NCBI GenBank assembly: GCA_002798275.1
Contig: NWQR01000010.1
Location: forward strand, 1-64,000
Source: Lysobacteraceae bacterium NML08-0793
GTDB lineage: Bacteria; Pseudomonadota; Gammaproteobacteria; Xanthomonadales; Xanthomonadaceae
Length of the DNA stretch: 64,000 bases
Reading direction: 5' to 3'
Each line of letters begins with the position of its first letter. Positions within the stretch are counted from its first letter, which is position 1. Position numbers and translations under genes: made by a program. A model generated the notes under the pieces. The model was not told where the DNA came from, ran no database searches, and worked only from the letters and a program-made list of their open reading frames with translations. Of this stretch, positions 6,723 to 16,137 are shown piece by piece.

Positions 6723-8129
6723 CTAAATCGCTTTGGAAAATGCCGGGCGTGTCGCTGCGGCCTGCCCCAGATAGGCGTCAAAGCACATCGCGGCATTGCG
6801 CAGCAGCCAGCGGCCTTGGGTGGTGGCGCGAATTTGCCCGGTGTCCATTTCCACCAGACCATCGGCTTGCAAGGGCGCTAGGCGCACAAGCGCATCGGCA
6901 AAATAGTGGTCGAAGTCGATGTCGTAATGGCGCTCGAACTGCGATTTGTCGATGCGGCCGTGGCACATCCATTGCTGGATGATGTCCGCACGCAGGCTGT
7001 CGTCCTCGCTCATGGCTAGACCCCGCCATACCGGCAGGCGGCCTTCGTCGATGGCCAGCTCCCATTCGGGCAGGGTGCGCGGGTTTTGGCTGAAGCTCTC
7101 GCCGATATGGCTGATCGAGGAGACGCCAAAGCCAAGCAGGTCGCTGTCGGCATGGGTGGTATAGCCCATGAAATTTCGATGCAGGCTGCCGCGTGCCTGT
7201 GCCAGCGCCAGTTCGTCATCGGGCAGGGCGAAGTGATCCATGCCGATATACACATAGCCGGCCTGGTCGAGTTTTTCAATGGCAAGGCGCAGCAGGGCGA
7301 TTTTTTCTTCGGCACCGGGCAGGTCAAAGGCATTCAGTTGCCGCTGTGGGCGGAACAACTCGGGCAGATGGGCATAGCTGTATACCGCCAGCCGGTCGGG
7401 GCGCAGTGCGATAACCGTATCTAGGGTGTCGGCAAAGCCTGCTGCGGTTTGTTTGGGCAGGCCGTAGATCAGGTCGATATTGACCGAGGCAAAGCCGTGT
7501 TCGCGGCAGGCTTGGACGATTTCGCGGGTTTCGTCGATGCTCTGGATGCGGTTGATGGCTTCTTGCACCGCTGGATTGAAGTCCTGCACGCCAAGGCTTG
7601 CGCGGTTGAAGCCGATGTCGGCCAGCATGGCAATCTCGGTGGGGCTGACAAAGCGCGGGTCCAGCTCGATGGAAATATCGCGGTCGGGCGCATCAGAAAA
7701 GCGCAAGTTTCTGCGCATTTCATCGACAATCTCACGCAATTGCGCCGGGCTGAAGAAGTTTGGCGTACCGCCGCCAAAATGCAGCTGGATGACTTCGCGG
7801 TCGCGGTCGAACAGTGCTGCCATCATGCCGATTTCGCGCTTCAGCCGGGCGATGTAGGGGGCGCTCTTGCCGGTATCGCGGCTGATGATGCGATTGCAGC
7901 CGCAGTAAAAGCAGGGGCTGCTGCAATAGGGCACATGCACATACAACGAGAGTCGGCGCGGCACCGGGTCGCCATTGCTGTGGGCGATGACTTCGCGCAG
8001 CGCATCCGCATCGAAGCCTGCGCCAAACTGCGGTGCCGTGGGGTAGGAGGTATAGCGCGGGCCGGGCTTGTCGTAACGCTGCAACAGCTCGGGCGATGGG
8101 GCGGCGGACGTGTGCATATGCGGCAGCAT
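6723..8129 (-). CDS. hemN: Oxygen-independent coproporphyrinogen III oxidase (radical SAM)
   Basis: HemN decarboxylates coproporphyrinogen III to protoporphyrinogen IX without oxygen, using a [4Fe-4S] cluster and two SAM molecules. The cluster motif CxxxCxxCxC is at residues 69-78 (CSSPCFYCGC), followed by the SAM-binding GGGTPN region and the YGLPKQT motif. Its 468 aa and C-terminal HemN domain are normal for the family. The start is taken as the ATG at 8129; an internal ATG at 8117 (MHTSAAPS) is possible. An FNR-like box lies 24-37 bp upstream. The aerobic isoenzyme hemF is also in this window (48748-49662), so heme synthesis can proceed at any oxygen level. Confidence 0.97.
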   Translation of the reverse strand: MLPHMHTSAAPSPELLQRYDKPGPRYTSYPTAPQFGAGFDADALREVIAHSNGDPVPRRLSLYVHVPYCSSPCFYCGCNRIISRDTGKSAPYIARLKREIGMMAALFDRDREVIQLHFGGGTPNFFSPAQLREIVDEMRRNLRFSDAPDRDISIELDPRFVSPTEIAMLADIGFNRASLGVQDFNPAVQEAINRIQSIDETREIVQACREHGFASVNIDLIYGLPKQTAAGFADTLDTVIALRPDRLAVYSYAHLPELFRPQRQLNAFDLPGAEEKIALLRLAIEKLDQAGYVYIGMDHFALPDDELALAQARGSLHRNFMGYTTHADSDLLGFGVSSISHIGESFSQNPRTLPEWELAIDEGRLPVWRGLAMSEDDSLRADIIQQWMCHGRIDKSQFERHYDIDFDHYFADALVRLAPLQADGLVEMDTGQIRATTQGRWLLRNAAMCFDAYLGQAAATRPAFSKAI

Positions 8130-8152
8130 GCCTGCTCGGTTCCCGATGATTC

Positions 8153-8166
8153 TTGATGTGGGTCAA
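8153..8166. promoter_or_regulatory. FNR/ANR-type box upstream of hemN
   Basis: The sequence TTGATGTGGGTCAA matches the FNR consensus TTGATNNNNATCAA at 9 of 10 positions. It lies in the 84-bp region between divergent hemN and the L,D-transpeptidase-like gene. Oxygen control of hemN by FNR-family proteins is well known in other proteobacteria. The spacing to the annotated hemN start (centre about 30 bp upstream) is short for a class II activator site, so the true transcription and translation starts may differ. Confidence 0.55.
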
Positions 8167-8213
8167 TCCGGCCATTCATGCAGCCGGGAAAGGGGCGGTG
8201 TATGGTGCCGACC

Positions 8214-9023
8214 ATGAAACGCTTTCACGCTGCCTTCACGTTACTTGCAACGCTGGCGCTGGGCGGGTGTACCAGCACGCCGCAACGCCCTGCCGAACAG
8301 GCCGTCGTGGTGGAAACCGCAGTCCCGCCGCCTGCCCCCGATCCGCGCTTGGCACAGTTGCGCCGCTTACAACAACAGGCGCCGTCACTGGATGCCGGGG
8401 TGCTGGCGTTGGCGCTGGAAGCGCGCAATTGCGCCATTGCCGGTGGCGAGCAGGGCATTGGCGAGCGCCTTGCAGTGATTGATTATTCGCTGCCTTCCAC
8501 CGCCAAACGATTGTGGGTATTTGATTTGGCGAGCGAATCCCTGCTGTATCACGAGCATGTTACCCACGGTCAGGGCAGTGGCGACAACTTCGCAACCCGC
8601 TTTTCCAATATCGAAGGCAGCTTCCAGACCAGCCTGGGGCTATATCGCACCGCAGAGACTTATATCGGTGCCAATGGCTATTCGCTGCGTATGGATGGCC
8701 TAGATTCAGGCTTCAACGATGCCGCCCGGCAACGCGCCATCGTGATGCACGGCGCTTGGTATGCCGACCCGGAGCTGATTGCCAAACAGGGGCGGCTGGG
8801 GCGCAGCCAGGGCTGCCCGGCATTGCGGCATGGCATTGCCCGGCAGGTGATTGACGACCTGAAAGAAGCGCAGTTGTTGTTTGCCTATGCCGAGCACGAT
8901 GTGTGGCTGACGCAATCGCGGCATTTCAGTTGCCGCGCCGGCATGGATGCGCAACGAATCATGGCCGATGCCCGTCAGATGCGGCAGGGCGGCTTGGCTG
9001 CGGCCGGTGTCGCTGCGCCTTGA
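8214..9023 (+). CDS. Lipoprotein with YkuD_2-type L,D-transpeptidase catalytic domain
   Basis: The 269-aa protein begins with a lipoprotein signal (MKRFHAAFTLLATLALGGC), so it is probably membrane-anchored and periplasmic. The second half resembles the murein L,D-transpeptidase catalytic-domain family: it has HGAWYADPEL and the catalytic SQGCPAL segment (conserved Ser-x-Gly-Cys after an upstream His). Such enzymes form or edit 3-3 crosslinks in peptidoglycan, but this subgroup is little characterised. The start at 8214 was chosen because it gives a clean signal peptide; the longer frame adds 12 residues. It diverges from hemN and is followed by a strong terminator. Confidence 0.82.
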   Translation: MKRFHAAFTLLATLALGGCTSTPQRPAEQAVVVETAVPPPAPDPRLAQLRRLQQQAPSLDAGVLALALEARNCAIAGGEQGIGERLAVIDYSLPSTAKRLWVFDLASESLLYHEHVTHGQGSGDNFATRFSNIEGSFQTSLGLYRTAETYIGANGYSLRMDGLDSGFNDAARQRAIVMHGAWYADPELIAKQGRLGRSQGCPALRHGIARQVIDDLKEAQLLFAYAEHDVWLTQSRHFSCRAGMDAQRIMADARQMRQGGLAAAGVAAP

Positions 9024-9052
9024 GGGATTGGTCGCAGAGATGAAAACAAGAT

Positions 9053-9079
9053 AAAAACGCCCCGTTGCGGGGCATTTTT
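9053..9079. terminator. Intrinsic, bidirectional terminator
   Basis: The stem GCCCCG / CGGGGC (9059-9064 and 9068-9073) with a TTG loop is flanked by AAAAA on the left and ATTTTTA on the right. It sits between the converging L,D-transpeptidase-like and indolepyruvate oxidoreductase genes and can serve both. Confidence 0.85.
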
Positions 9080-9103
9080 ATCGGGCAGGCTCCAGCGTCG
9101 GAG

Positions 9104-12100
9104 TTACGCTGCTTGCTGCATCACCACTCGCAGCGGGTTGTGCCAAGCCTTCAGCAATTCGGCTTCGTGCGCCTTGGCGCGTTCCACATGCGCTTCCTTG
9201 ACGTGCCCAAAGCCGCGAATCTGCTCGGGGATGGAGGCGATTTCGGTGGCCAGCTCGATATTGCCGCTATCGAGTGTTTCCAGCAGGGTGCCGATGGTGG
9301 CTTCGTAGTCGGCAATCAACTGGCGCTCCATGCGCCGTTCGGCGGTGCGGCCAAAGATGTCGAATGCGCCGCCGCGCAGCTTTTTCATTTTTGCCAGAAG
9401 CCCGAAGACCCGCATCATCCACGGCCCGTATTCCTGCTTGACCAGCTCGCCCTTGGCGTTTTTCTTGGCAAACAGCGGCGGGGCGAGGTGGAAGTGCAGG
9501 CGGTAATCGCCCTCGAACTTTTGCTCCAGCTGGCGGCGGAATTCGGCCGAGGTGTACAGCCGCGCCACTTCGTATTCGTCCTTGTAGGCCATCAGCTTGA
9601 AGAAATAGCGAGCCACGGCTTCGGACAGGCCGGTTGCGCCTGGAGCGTGGCGCTGCTCGGCCTGCCGTACCTTGTCCACCAGCGCTAGATAGCGTGCGGC
9701 GTAGGCGGCATCCTGATAATCGGTCAGGAAGGCTTTGCGGCGCGCAATCAGCTCGTCCAGCGAGCGCGACAGACGGGCATCATCCAGCGGCAGGAAGGTT
9801 ACGCCGCTGCCATGTTCGGGGACATGGCGCAGCTCGCTTTCCGCAGCGAGTGTGTTTTGCGGTAACAGCCCGGATTCGTGGCCTTCGTTGGCAGTAGCCG
9901 CCAGCAACGGCAGCTCGCGCGGGGTTTTTTCTGCCTCGGTGGGTGCATTGCGGACGATGCCGGCTGCCTCAATCACGGCCGTCATGTCGATTGCGGCTAA
10001 GCGTCCCCAGGCGAATGCGGTCTTGTTCATCGTTACCGCAGCGCCGTTCAGTTCGATGGCGCGCATTAGTGATTCGAACGACAGCGGTACCAGCCCCTGC
10101 TGCCAGGCAAAGCCCAGCATGAACAAGTTGGCGGCGATGGCATCGCCCATCAGGGCGGTGGCAAGCTGGGTGGCATCGACGGTCAGCGGCTCGCGTCCAC
10201 CCAAGGCAGTACGCACCGCAGCGACGATATCCGCCGCCGGGAATTGCATGTCTGGGCGGGTGGTGAACGTGCCGGGCATTGCCTCGTAAGTGTTCAGTAC
10301 CACTTGGCTGCGCTCGGGGCGCACTTTGGATAGCGCCCAGTAATCGTTCACCACGACCATGTCGCAGCCCAGCACCAGGTCGGCTTCACCGGCGGCGATG
10401 CGCACCGCATGGATGTGGGAGGGGGTTTTCGCAATGCGGATATGCGTGGTAACCGCGCCGCCTTTTTGGGCTAGGCCGGTTTGGTCAAGCACGGTGGCGC
10501 CTTTGCCTTCCAAGTGACCGGCCATGCCCAGCAGGGCGCCGATGGTCACAACGCCGGTGCCGCCGACGCCGGTAATCAGGATGTTCCAGGGACGGGAAAG
10601 GTCGCTGGCAATCACCGGATTGGGCAGGTTTTCAAGGCGCGCGGCAGCATTGACCTTTTTGCCCTTGCGCAGCTGGCCGCCGTGCACGGTAACGAAGCTG
10701 GGGCAGAAGCCTTCGACGCAGGAATAGTCCTTGTTGCAGTTGCTTTGGTCGATATCGCGCTTGCGGCCGAATTCGGTGTCCTTGGGCAGCACCGATACGC
10801 AGAACGATTTTTTGCCGCAATCACCGCAGCCTTCGCAGACCAGCGAGTTGATCATGACCCGCTTTTGCGGATCGGCCATCTTGCCGCGCTTGCGACGACG
10901 GCGTTTTTCGGTGGCGCAGGTTTGTTCGTAAATCAGCACCGAAACGCCTTTGACTTGGCGCAGGCGTTTTTGCACCTCGTCCAGATCGCGGCGGTCGCAG
11001 AACTCGACTTCCTTCGGAAACAGATAGCGCTGCAATGACCATTTCTGGATGTCATCGGACAACAGCACGATGGTATTGACCCCTTCGGCATGCACCTGAT
11101 GGGCAATCTGCGGCACCGTGAGCACCCCATCCACCGGCTGGCCGCCAGTCATCGCTACCGCATCGTTGTAGAGAATCTTGTAGGTGATATTGACCCCGGC
11201 GGCGATGGACTGGCGGATGGCCAGCGAGCCGCTGTGGAAATAGGTGCCATCGCCTAGGTTCTGGAACACATGCGGGGTTTCGGTGAATTGCGCCTGCCCG
11301 GCCCAAGTTACGCCTTCGCCGCCCATATGGGTGAAGGTGTCGGTGCTGCGGTTCATCCACGTCACCATGTAGTGACAGCCGATACCGGCCAGTGCGCGGC
11401 TGCCTTCGGGCACTTGGGTAGAGGTGTTGTGCGGACAGCCGGAGCAGTAATGCGGCACGCGCGGGAAATTGGCGCGCGGCAATGCCAGCTCGCCTTCTTT
11501 GGAGTCCATCCAGGCCAGCACTTGGCTGATTTGCTCGGACTGGTGGAAGCGCTGGATGCGGCGGGCGATGACAGCAGCGATTCGGGCCGGGGTCAGCTCG
11601 CTGGTGGAAGGCAAAATCCACTCGCCGGATTCATCGTATTTGCCGACGATCGACGGGCGCTCGCCATCGAAGTTGTAGAACAGCTCCTTCATCTGGCTTT
11701 CGATGAAGCTGTGCTTTTCTTCCACCACCAGAATATCTTGCAAGCCACGGGCAAAGGCGCGGATGCCGACCGGCTCCAGCGGCCAGGTCATGCAGACCTT
11801 GTAAACGCGGATGCCGATATCGCGGCAGGCGGCTTCATCCAGTCCCAGATATTCCAGCGCCTGCAATACGTCCAGATAGCTCTTGCCGGTGGTGACGATG
11901 CCGAGCCGTGCAGCGGGCGAATCAATCACCACGCGGTCAATCCGGTTGACGCGCGCAAAGGCTTGCGCGGCCTTCACCGCATAACGATGCAGACGCATTT
12001 CCTGATCCAGCGGCGGATCCGGCCAGCGGATGTTGAGCCCGCCCTCGGGCATCTGGAAATCATCATCGCCGGGCAGGATGATCTGCTGTGCCAACGGATT

Positions 12101-12802
12101 GACATCGACCGATGCGGACGATTCCACCGTTTCGGCAATGGTCTTGAAGCCCACCCAGCGCCCGGTGAAGCGGCTCATGGCAAAGCCCAGCAAGCCCATT
12201 TCCAGAATGTCCTGCACGCCTGCCGGGTTCAGCACCGGCATCATCGCGCTGACAAACTCATGCTCCGAGCCATGCGGCAGCGTGGAGCTGCGACAGGCAT
12301 GGTCGTCGGCGGCCAGTGCCAGCACCCCGCCATGACGAGAAGTGCCCGCCGCATTGGCGTGCTTGAACACGTCGCCACAGCGATCCACGCCCGGCCCCTT
12401 GCCGTACCACATGCCAAATACCCCATCGACCTTGGCACCGGCAAACAAATTGGTTTGCTGGCTGCCCCAGACCATGGTGGCGCCCAAGTCTTCGTTCAGA
12501 CCCGGCTTGAAGGTGATGTGGTTTTGCTCAAGAAACTTCTTGGCGCGCCACAGCTCAAGGTCGAAACCACCCAGCGGTGAGCCGCGATAGCCGGAAACAA
12601 AACCGGCGGTATTGAGCCCGGCAGCGATATCACGCAGGCGCTGCATCATCGGCAAGCGCACCAGTGCCTGCACGCCGGAAAGATAGATGCGTCCCTCGGT
12701 ACGGGCGTACTTGTCCTCTAGGGTGTAATCGGCATCTGTGAGGCCGGAAGTGAGTGTGCGCCCCGCGGACGCGGGAGAAGAAAGTTCGGCGGTGCTGGTC
12801 AT
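9104..12802 (-). CDS. Indolepyruvate ferredoxin oxidoreductase, fused alpha-beta type
   Basis: This enzyme decarboxylates arylpyruvates or branched 2-oxo acids to acyl-CoA with thiamine diphosphate and iron-sulfur clusters. The single 1232-aa chain fuses the subunits found separately as IorA and IorB in archaea. Visible parts are an N-terminal pyrimidine-binding region (GFVSGYRGSPLGGFD), a TPP region (GIGCHYM, GDGTYFHSGS), a Cys-rich insert (VCEGCGDCG and nearby Cys) and the gamma domain (GVGGTGVVTIGALLG). The start is set at the ATG at 12802 (MTSTAELSSPA); the open frame runs on for 278 residues of unrelated composition through an opposing gene. No strong ribosome site is seen. It appears monocistronic. 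Confidence 0.93.
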   Translation of the reverse strand: MTSTAELSSPASAGRTLTSGLTDADYTLEDKYARTEGRIYLSGVQALVRLPMMQRLRDIAAGLNTAGFVSGYRGSPLGGFDLELWRAKKFLEQNHITFKPGLNEDLGATMVWGSQQTNLFAGAKVDGVFGMWYGKGPGVDRCGDVFKHANAAGTSRHGGVLALAADDHACRSSTLPHGSEHEFVSAMMPVLNPAGVQDILEMGLLGFAMSRFTGRWVGFKTIAETVESSASVDVNPLAQQIILPGDDDFQMPEGGLNIRWPDPPLDQEMRLHRYAVKAAQAFARVNRIDRVVIDSPAARLGIVTTGKSYLDVLQALEYLGLDEAACRDIGIRVYKVCMTWPLEPVGIRAFARGLQDILVVEEKHSFIESQMKELFYNFDGERPSIVGKYDESGEWILPSTSELTPARIAAVIARRIQRFHQSEQISQVLAWMDSKEGELALPRANFPRVPHYCSGCPHNTSTQVPEGSRALAGIGCHYMVTWMNRSTDTFTHMGGEGVTWAGQAQFTETPHVFQNLGDGTYFHSGSLAIRQSIAAGVNITYKILYNDAVAMTGGQPVDGVLTVPQIAHQVHAEGVNTIVLLSDDIQKWSLQRYLFPKEVEFCDRRDLDEVQKRLRQVKGVSVLIYEQTCATEKRRRRKRGKMADPQKRVMINSLVCEGCGDCGKKSFCVSVLPKDTEFGRKRDIDQSNCNKDYSCVEGFCPSFVTVHGGQLRKGKKVNAAARLENLPNPVIASDLSRPWNILITGVGGTGVVTIGALLGMAGHLEGKGATVLDQTGLAQKGGAVTTHIRIAKTPSHIHAVRIAAGEADLVLGCDMVVVNDYWALSKVRPERSQVVLNTYEAMPGTFTTRPDMQFPAADIVAAVRTALGGREPLTVDATQLATALMGDAIAANLFMLGFAWQQGLVPLSFESLMRAIELNGAAVTMNKTAFAWGRLAAIDMTAVIEAAGIVRNAPTEAEKTPRELPLLAATANEGHESGLLPQNTLAAESELRHVPEHGSGVTFLPLDDARLSRSLDELIARRKAFLTDYQDAAYAARYLALVDKVRQAEQRHAPGATGLSEAVARYFFKLMAYKDEYEVARLYTSAEFRRQLEQKFEGDYRLHFHLAPPLFAKKNAKGELVKQEYGPWMMRVFGLLAKMKKLRGGAFDIFGRTAERRMERQLIADYEATIGTLLETLDSGNIELATEIASIPEQIRGFGHVKEAHVERAKAHEAELLKAWHNPLRVVMQQAA

Positions 12803-12918
12803 GGCGATGGCTCTGACGGGCTGACGGAATGGAAGTCCCGGAAAACGGGAAGCCGGCAAGTATATAGACAGCCAGCGTTCACATTGTTGCAGCGCCGCAA
12901 GTCTGTTACTTTGGCGCA

Positions 12919-13569
12919 ATGAAAAAGCGCTGTTTCCGTCGTTCCGTACAGATTTTGGCTTTGGCAGGGGGGCTGCTGCTTTCTCCACTGGCATTGCAGG
13001 CACAAGCCCTGAACGCCCCGGTCGAGTTTTATTTTGACGAAGACCGCGCCGCTTGGCGCGAGCTGGACAGCCAGCGCGGTGAAGGCGATGCCCTAGTGAG
13101 CCGCCTGTTACGCACGATTGAACGCGACCCGCGTGCCTGGGGCGCGATGGCACGGCTGGGCGATATCGCCATGTCCAGCGAGCGCCTAGAAGCCGGTCGC
13201 AATCTTTATGCACGCGCCATTGCCGGTGCCGGCGACCGGCATGGTTTGAGCCGCAGCATCCGCTGGCATTACGGCTGGGCGCTGTACCGCAGCGGCGATG
13301 CCGAAGGCGCGTTGGAACAATGGACAGTGCTGGCAAATAGCAGCATCCACGGCCAATGGATGCCGCCGACCCTAGCGCTGGTGTTGTGGAAACTCGATCG
13401 CAAAGAAGCGGCAATTCAGTGGTATGCCGCCGCCGTGCGTACCGAGCCGGGGCAATGGGCATCCCCGGAAAACCTGCCGGCACTTTTGCCGCAATGGCGG
13501 GCAGAAGAACACGCCACCCTGCTGGAAGTCCAGCGCGCTTGGGCGGCCAATCCACCGGCCTGGCCTTGA
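12919..13569 (+). CDS. Exported tetratricopeptide-repeat protein, function unknown
   Basis: The 216-aa protein has a basic start and hydrophobic signal peptide ending around LALQAQA, so it is likely periplasmic. Residues 60-170 form TPR-like helix pairs (RAWGAMARLGDIAMSSERLEAGRNLYARAIA, then HYGWALYRSGDAEGALEQW, then TLALVLWKLDRKEAAIQWYAAAV). The build resembles cytochrome-c-biogenesis-like or assembly TPR proteins but no specific family is recognisable. It diverges from the oxidoreductase gene and is followed 65 bp later by a META-domain lipoprotein in the same direction. Confidence 0.7.
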   Translation: MKKRCFRRSVQILALAGGLLLSPLALQAQALNAPVEFYFDEDRAAWRELDSQRGEGDALVSRLLRTIERDPRAWGAMARLGDIAMSSERLEAGRNLYARAIAGAGDRHGLSRSIRWHYGWALYRSGDAEGALEQWTVLANSSIHGQWMPPTLALVLWKLDRKEAAIQWYAAAVRTEPGQWASPENLPALLPQWRAEEHATLLEVQRAWAANPPAWP

Positions 13570-13634
13570 GCCTTGCCGGCCAAGCGGGGTGATCAAGTTG
13601 AGCATTCCCCAGCAGACGGGGAAAGGGGAAAAAC

Positions 13635-14198
13635 ATGAATATGCGAGTTGGGCTGTGTGTTGTGGTTCTGGGGATGATGACGGCCTGCGGGGGAACCCCC
13701 TATGCCCCTCCTGCGGAAGCAGAAAAATCCGCTACGGATAATTCGGCCACGACGGTGATGCCGATGCCGGATGCAGCGGCGCTGGCTCCGGTTCAATCGC
13801 CGCAATCCAAGGTCGATGAGGCGCTAGGCAAGGCCATCTGGCGGCTGGTGGATGCGCGTGATGCCGCGGGTGCGCGCATTGCGGCCATCCACGCCAAGCC
13901 GGGGGTTCCGTTCTCGCTGGTTTTTGTCCGTGGTCGGATACAGCTGCGCAATGCCTGCAACCATATCGACGGCGAATACCGAATCGGTGAGGACGGCGCT
14001 TTTGCCATCGACAAGCTGCAACGCACTGAAAGGGTTTGCCCCGACCCAGCGGAAATGGCTGCCGAAGATGCCCTGTATGTCGTGCTGGGCAAGGTCAGCC
14101 ACATTGAGCTACCGACAAACGGCAAGGGCAGGCTGCGCATTGCCGATGAGTCGGGTCATGTATTGCGCTTTGAAGCGGTGCCCGTTCCCGGCCAGTAA
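13635..14198 (+). CDS. META-domain (HslJ-like) lipoprotein
   Basis: The 187-aa protein starts with a lipoprotein signal (VLGMMTACGG). After a Pro/Ala-rich spacer, the C-terminal 120 residues look like a META/HslJ domain: WRLVDARDAAG, FSLVFVRGRIQLRNACNHIDGEYRIGEDGAF, and a closing LRIADESGHVLRFE strand. These small beta domains are found in heat-shock or outer-membrane lipoproteins of unknown role. A GGGGAAAAAC ribosome-like site precedes the start. Confidence 0.72.
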   Translation: MNMRVGLCVVVLGMMTACGGTPYAPPAEAEKSATDNSATTVMPMPDAAALAPVQSPQSKVDEALGKAIWRLVDARDAAGARIAAIHAKPGVPFSLVFVRGRIQLRNACNHIDGEYRIGEDGAFAIDKLQRTERVCPDPAEMAAEDALYVVLGKVSHIELPTNGKGRLRIADESGHVLRFEAVPVPGQ

Positions 14199-14241
14199 TG
14201 CGCGTGTGCCCGCTTGCCAGGTTATTGAGTCAAACAAGCGG

Positions 14242-16137
14242 CTACAAAATCGGAGCCAGTCCTGCGCCGAAGGCAGTGAGGATGCGGGTGGCAATCCATT
14301 TCGGGCCGATGCGCACTTCCGGGAAGCTGCCCACCGAGCGATAGCAATTGCGGAAGCTCGGATGATACGGGGGCAGTGGCGCCGGGCAGTCGGCACTGGG
14401 CTGGAACTCCCAGCTGACCGCATAGCGGCGCGGCATCAGGTCGAATACCGGCAGGTGCTCGGAAACGGTCAACAGCGAATAGCCAACGCCGGGCAAAATC
14501 GGGAACTTCTCGTGCGGGGCAATCGTCCATGAATTGGCCGGGGCGGTATCGTGGCGAATGCTTTGCGCAAGCCGTTGTGCGAAGGCCGCATCGTCAATGA
14601 TGACCGCGCTTTCGGTGTTGTAGTTGTCGCCGCGTGGGTCGAAGTTATGGGTGGCAATTACCCCGATACGCTCATCGACCACCATGGATTTGGCGTGCAG
14701 GCCAATCCGCACCCCGGCGCGTTTGAGCTTTGCCATCGAGCCGCTGGAGCCGCGCCAAAAGCCTTGTTCGCGGCGTTCGGGCGCGGCGGGCAAGGGCTCT
14801 ACAGCGCCTGGCGAGGGGCTTTCGATGCGCGTGGCAAATGGCAAAGACCGAAGGGTTTCGGGCAGCGCGCCGGTGGCGGCCAGGTCAATCGGCGCGTCCT
14901 CGGGGAATGGCTTGTATTCGTAAATCTCGAAACCGAAACGGCGCAGATAGCGGCGTTTGTATTTGTGCGAAAGCGCATACACCATGAAGGCATCGGTGGC
15001 GGCTAGGCTGTTGGTGGAGATCAGCACGCGCGGATGGTTTTCGCGCTGCCGCAGCCGGGTAAACAGTTTTTGCGTGGGTGAGGAAAACACCAGATACGGC
15101 GTTTGCAGCAGTAACTCCTGCTGTGCCGATTCCATCAGCTGATGCAGTGCCGGGGTGGCGGGCGCGACTTCTGTCCAACGGCTTTTGGCATCGCGCTGGT
15201 GCTTTTCTGGCAGGTCGGCGACAAACTGCGCCGCATTGACGATTTGGCTGGGTAATACCAGACGTTCATGAAGCACGTTCGGGTCATTGGCGGCGGCCTG
15301 CATCAGCCGGGCGCGTTCGGGATGCCGATAGGCATGGCGCGGCAGTTGCGGCACGCCTTCGCGTCGCAGCAGCTTGGCCACATCACGCAGTTGTGCTGCC
15401 GGCACGCTGCGCTCGGACTGCCAGAATGCCTCGAAGTTTGCCTGCATTTGCGCCAGCGCCGGGCCGCTTAGCAGCAGGTCGCGGTCACGGTAGTTGTAGT
15501 GGGCATCCCAGTCGAAATAATCGTCCTGATAATTGCGCCCGCCGGTGAGCGCCAGTTTGCCGTCTATCAACAGCAGTTTGTTGTGCATGCGTTGGTTCAG
15601 GCGGCGAAAACAGCATAGCGTGCCGCTGGCGTAATCGCCTTTTTTCATATGTCCCCGACCCAGCACCGGGCTGTACAGCTTCAGCTCCAGATTGGCATGC
15701 ACACCGGCCAGTGCGGCTAGGGTATGGGTGGATTTCATCGCCATCAGCTGGTCAATCAGGATGCGCACGCGCACGCCGCGCCGTGCCGCGCCGACCAGCT
15801 CGCGCAGGATCACCCGTGCCGAGTCGTCCTCGTCGAAGATGAAGGTTTGCAGGTCGATATGCTGCCGGGCGGCACGAATCATGTGGATGCGCGCCAGCAG
15901 CGCGTCTTGGCCTTCGTCCAGAATCAGTGCGCGGTGTTGCTGCGGGTCATCGCTTTCTGCCTGTGCCAGCAATGGCGATGGGTGGGCGCAATTGTCCGTG
16001 CGCTGGCATTCCACTGCACTGGGCTGTTCGGTGGCAATGACCCGTGCCGCTTCGGCTTTCAGCGCGGGCGAGACATGGGTGCAGGCGGTGGCGGCCAGTA
16101 GCAGGCCGGTCAGCAGGAGAGGGCGTAGCAAGGTCAT
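14242..16137 (-). CDS. Phospholipase D / cardiolipin-synthase-like lipoprotein
   Basis: The 631-aa protein has a lipobox (LLLAATAC) and two HKD motifs: HNKLLLIDGKLALTGGRNYQDDYFD and HAKSMVVDERIGVIATHNFDPRGDNYNTE, typical of PLD-superfamily phosphatidyltransferases related to ClsC. It probably acts on phospholipids at the periplasmic face, but a cardiolipin synthase role is inference. It is the last gene of a ParA-SixA-YceI-PLD operon and overlaps YceI by ATGA at 16134-16137. Confidence 0.88.
   Translation of the reverse strand: MTLLRPLLLTGLLLAATACTHVSPALKAEAARVIATEQPSAVECQRTDNCAHPSPLLAQAESDDPQQHRALILDEGQDALLARIHMIRAARQHIDLQTFIFDEDDSARVILRELVGAARRGVRVRILIDQLMAMKSTHTLAALAGVHANLELKLYSPVLGRGHMKKGDYASGTLCCFRRLNQRMHNKLLLIDGKLALTGGRNYQDDYFDWDAHYNYRDRDLLLSGPALAQMQANFEAFWQSERSVPAAQLRDVAKLLRREGVPQLPRHAYRHPERARLMQAAANDPNVLHERLVLPSQIVNAAQFVADLPEKHQRDAKSRWTEVAPATPALHQLMESAQQELLLQTPYLVFSSPTQKLFTRLRQRENHPRVLISTNSLAATDAFMVYALSHKYKRRYLRRFGFEIYEYKPFPEDAPIDLAATGALPETLRSLPFATRIESPSPGAVEPLPAAPERREQGFWRGSSGSMAKLKRAGVRIGLHAKSMVVDERIGVIATHNFDPRGDNYNTESAVIIDDAAFAQRLAQSIRHDTAPANSWTIAPHEKFPILPGVGYSLLTVSEHLPVFDLMPRRYAVSWEFQPSADCPAPLPPYHPSFRNCYRSVGSFPEVRIGPKWIATRILTAFGAGLAPIL

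Noticed and set aside
12803-13636. 278-residue N-terminal extension of the indolepyruvate oxidoreductase
   Set aside because: The extension runs antisense through a clear exported TPR gene and resembles no protein family; the enzyme fold starts after the ATG at 12802.
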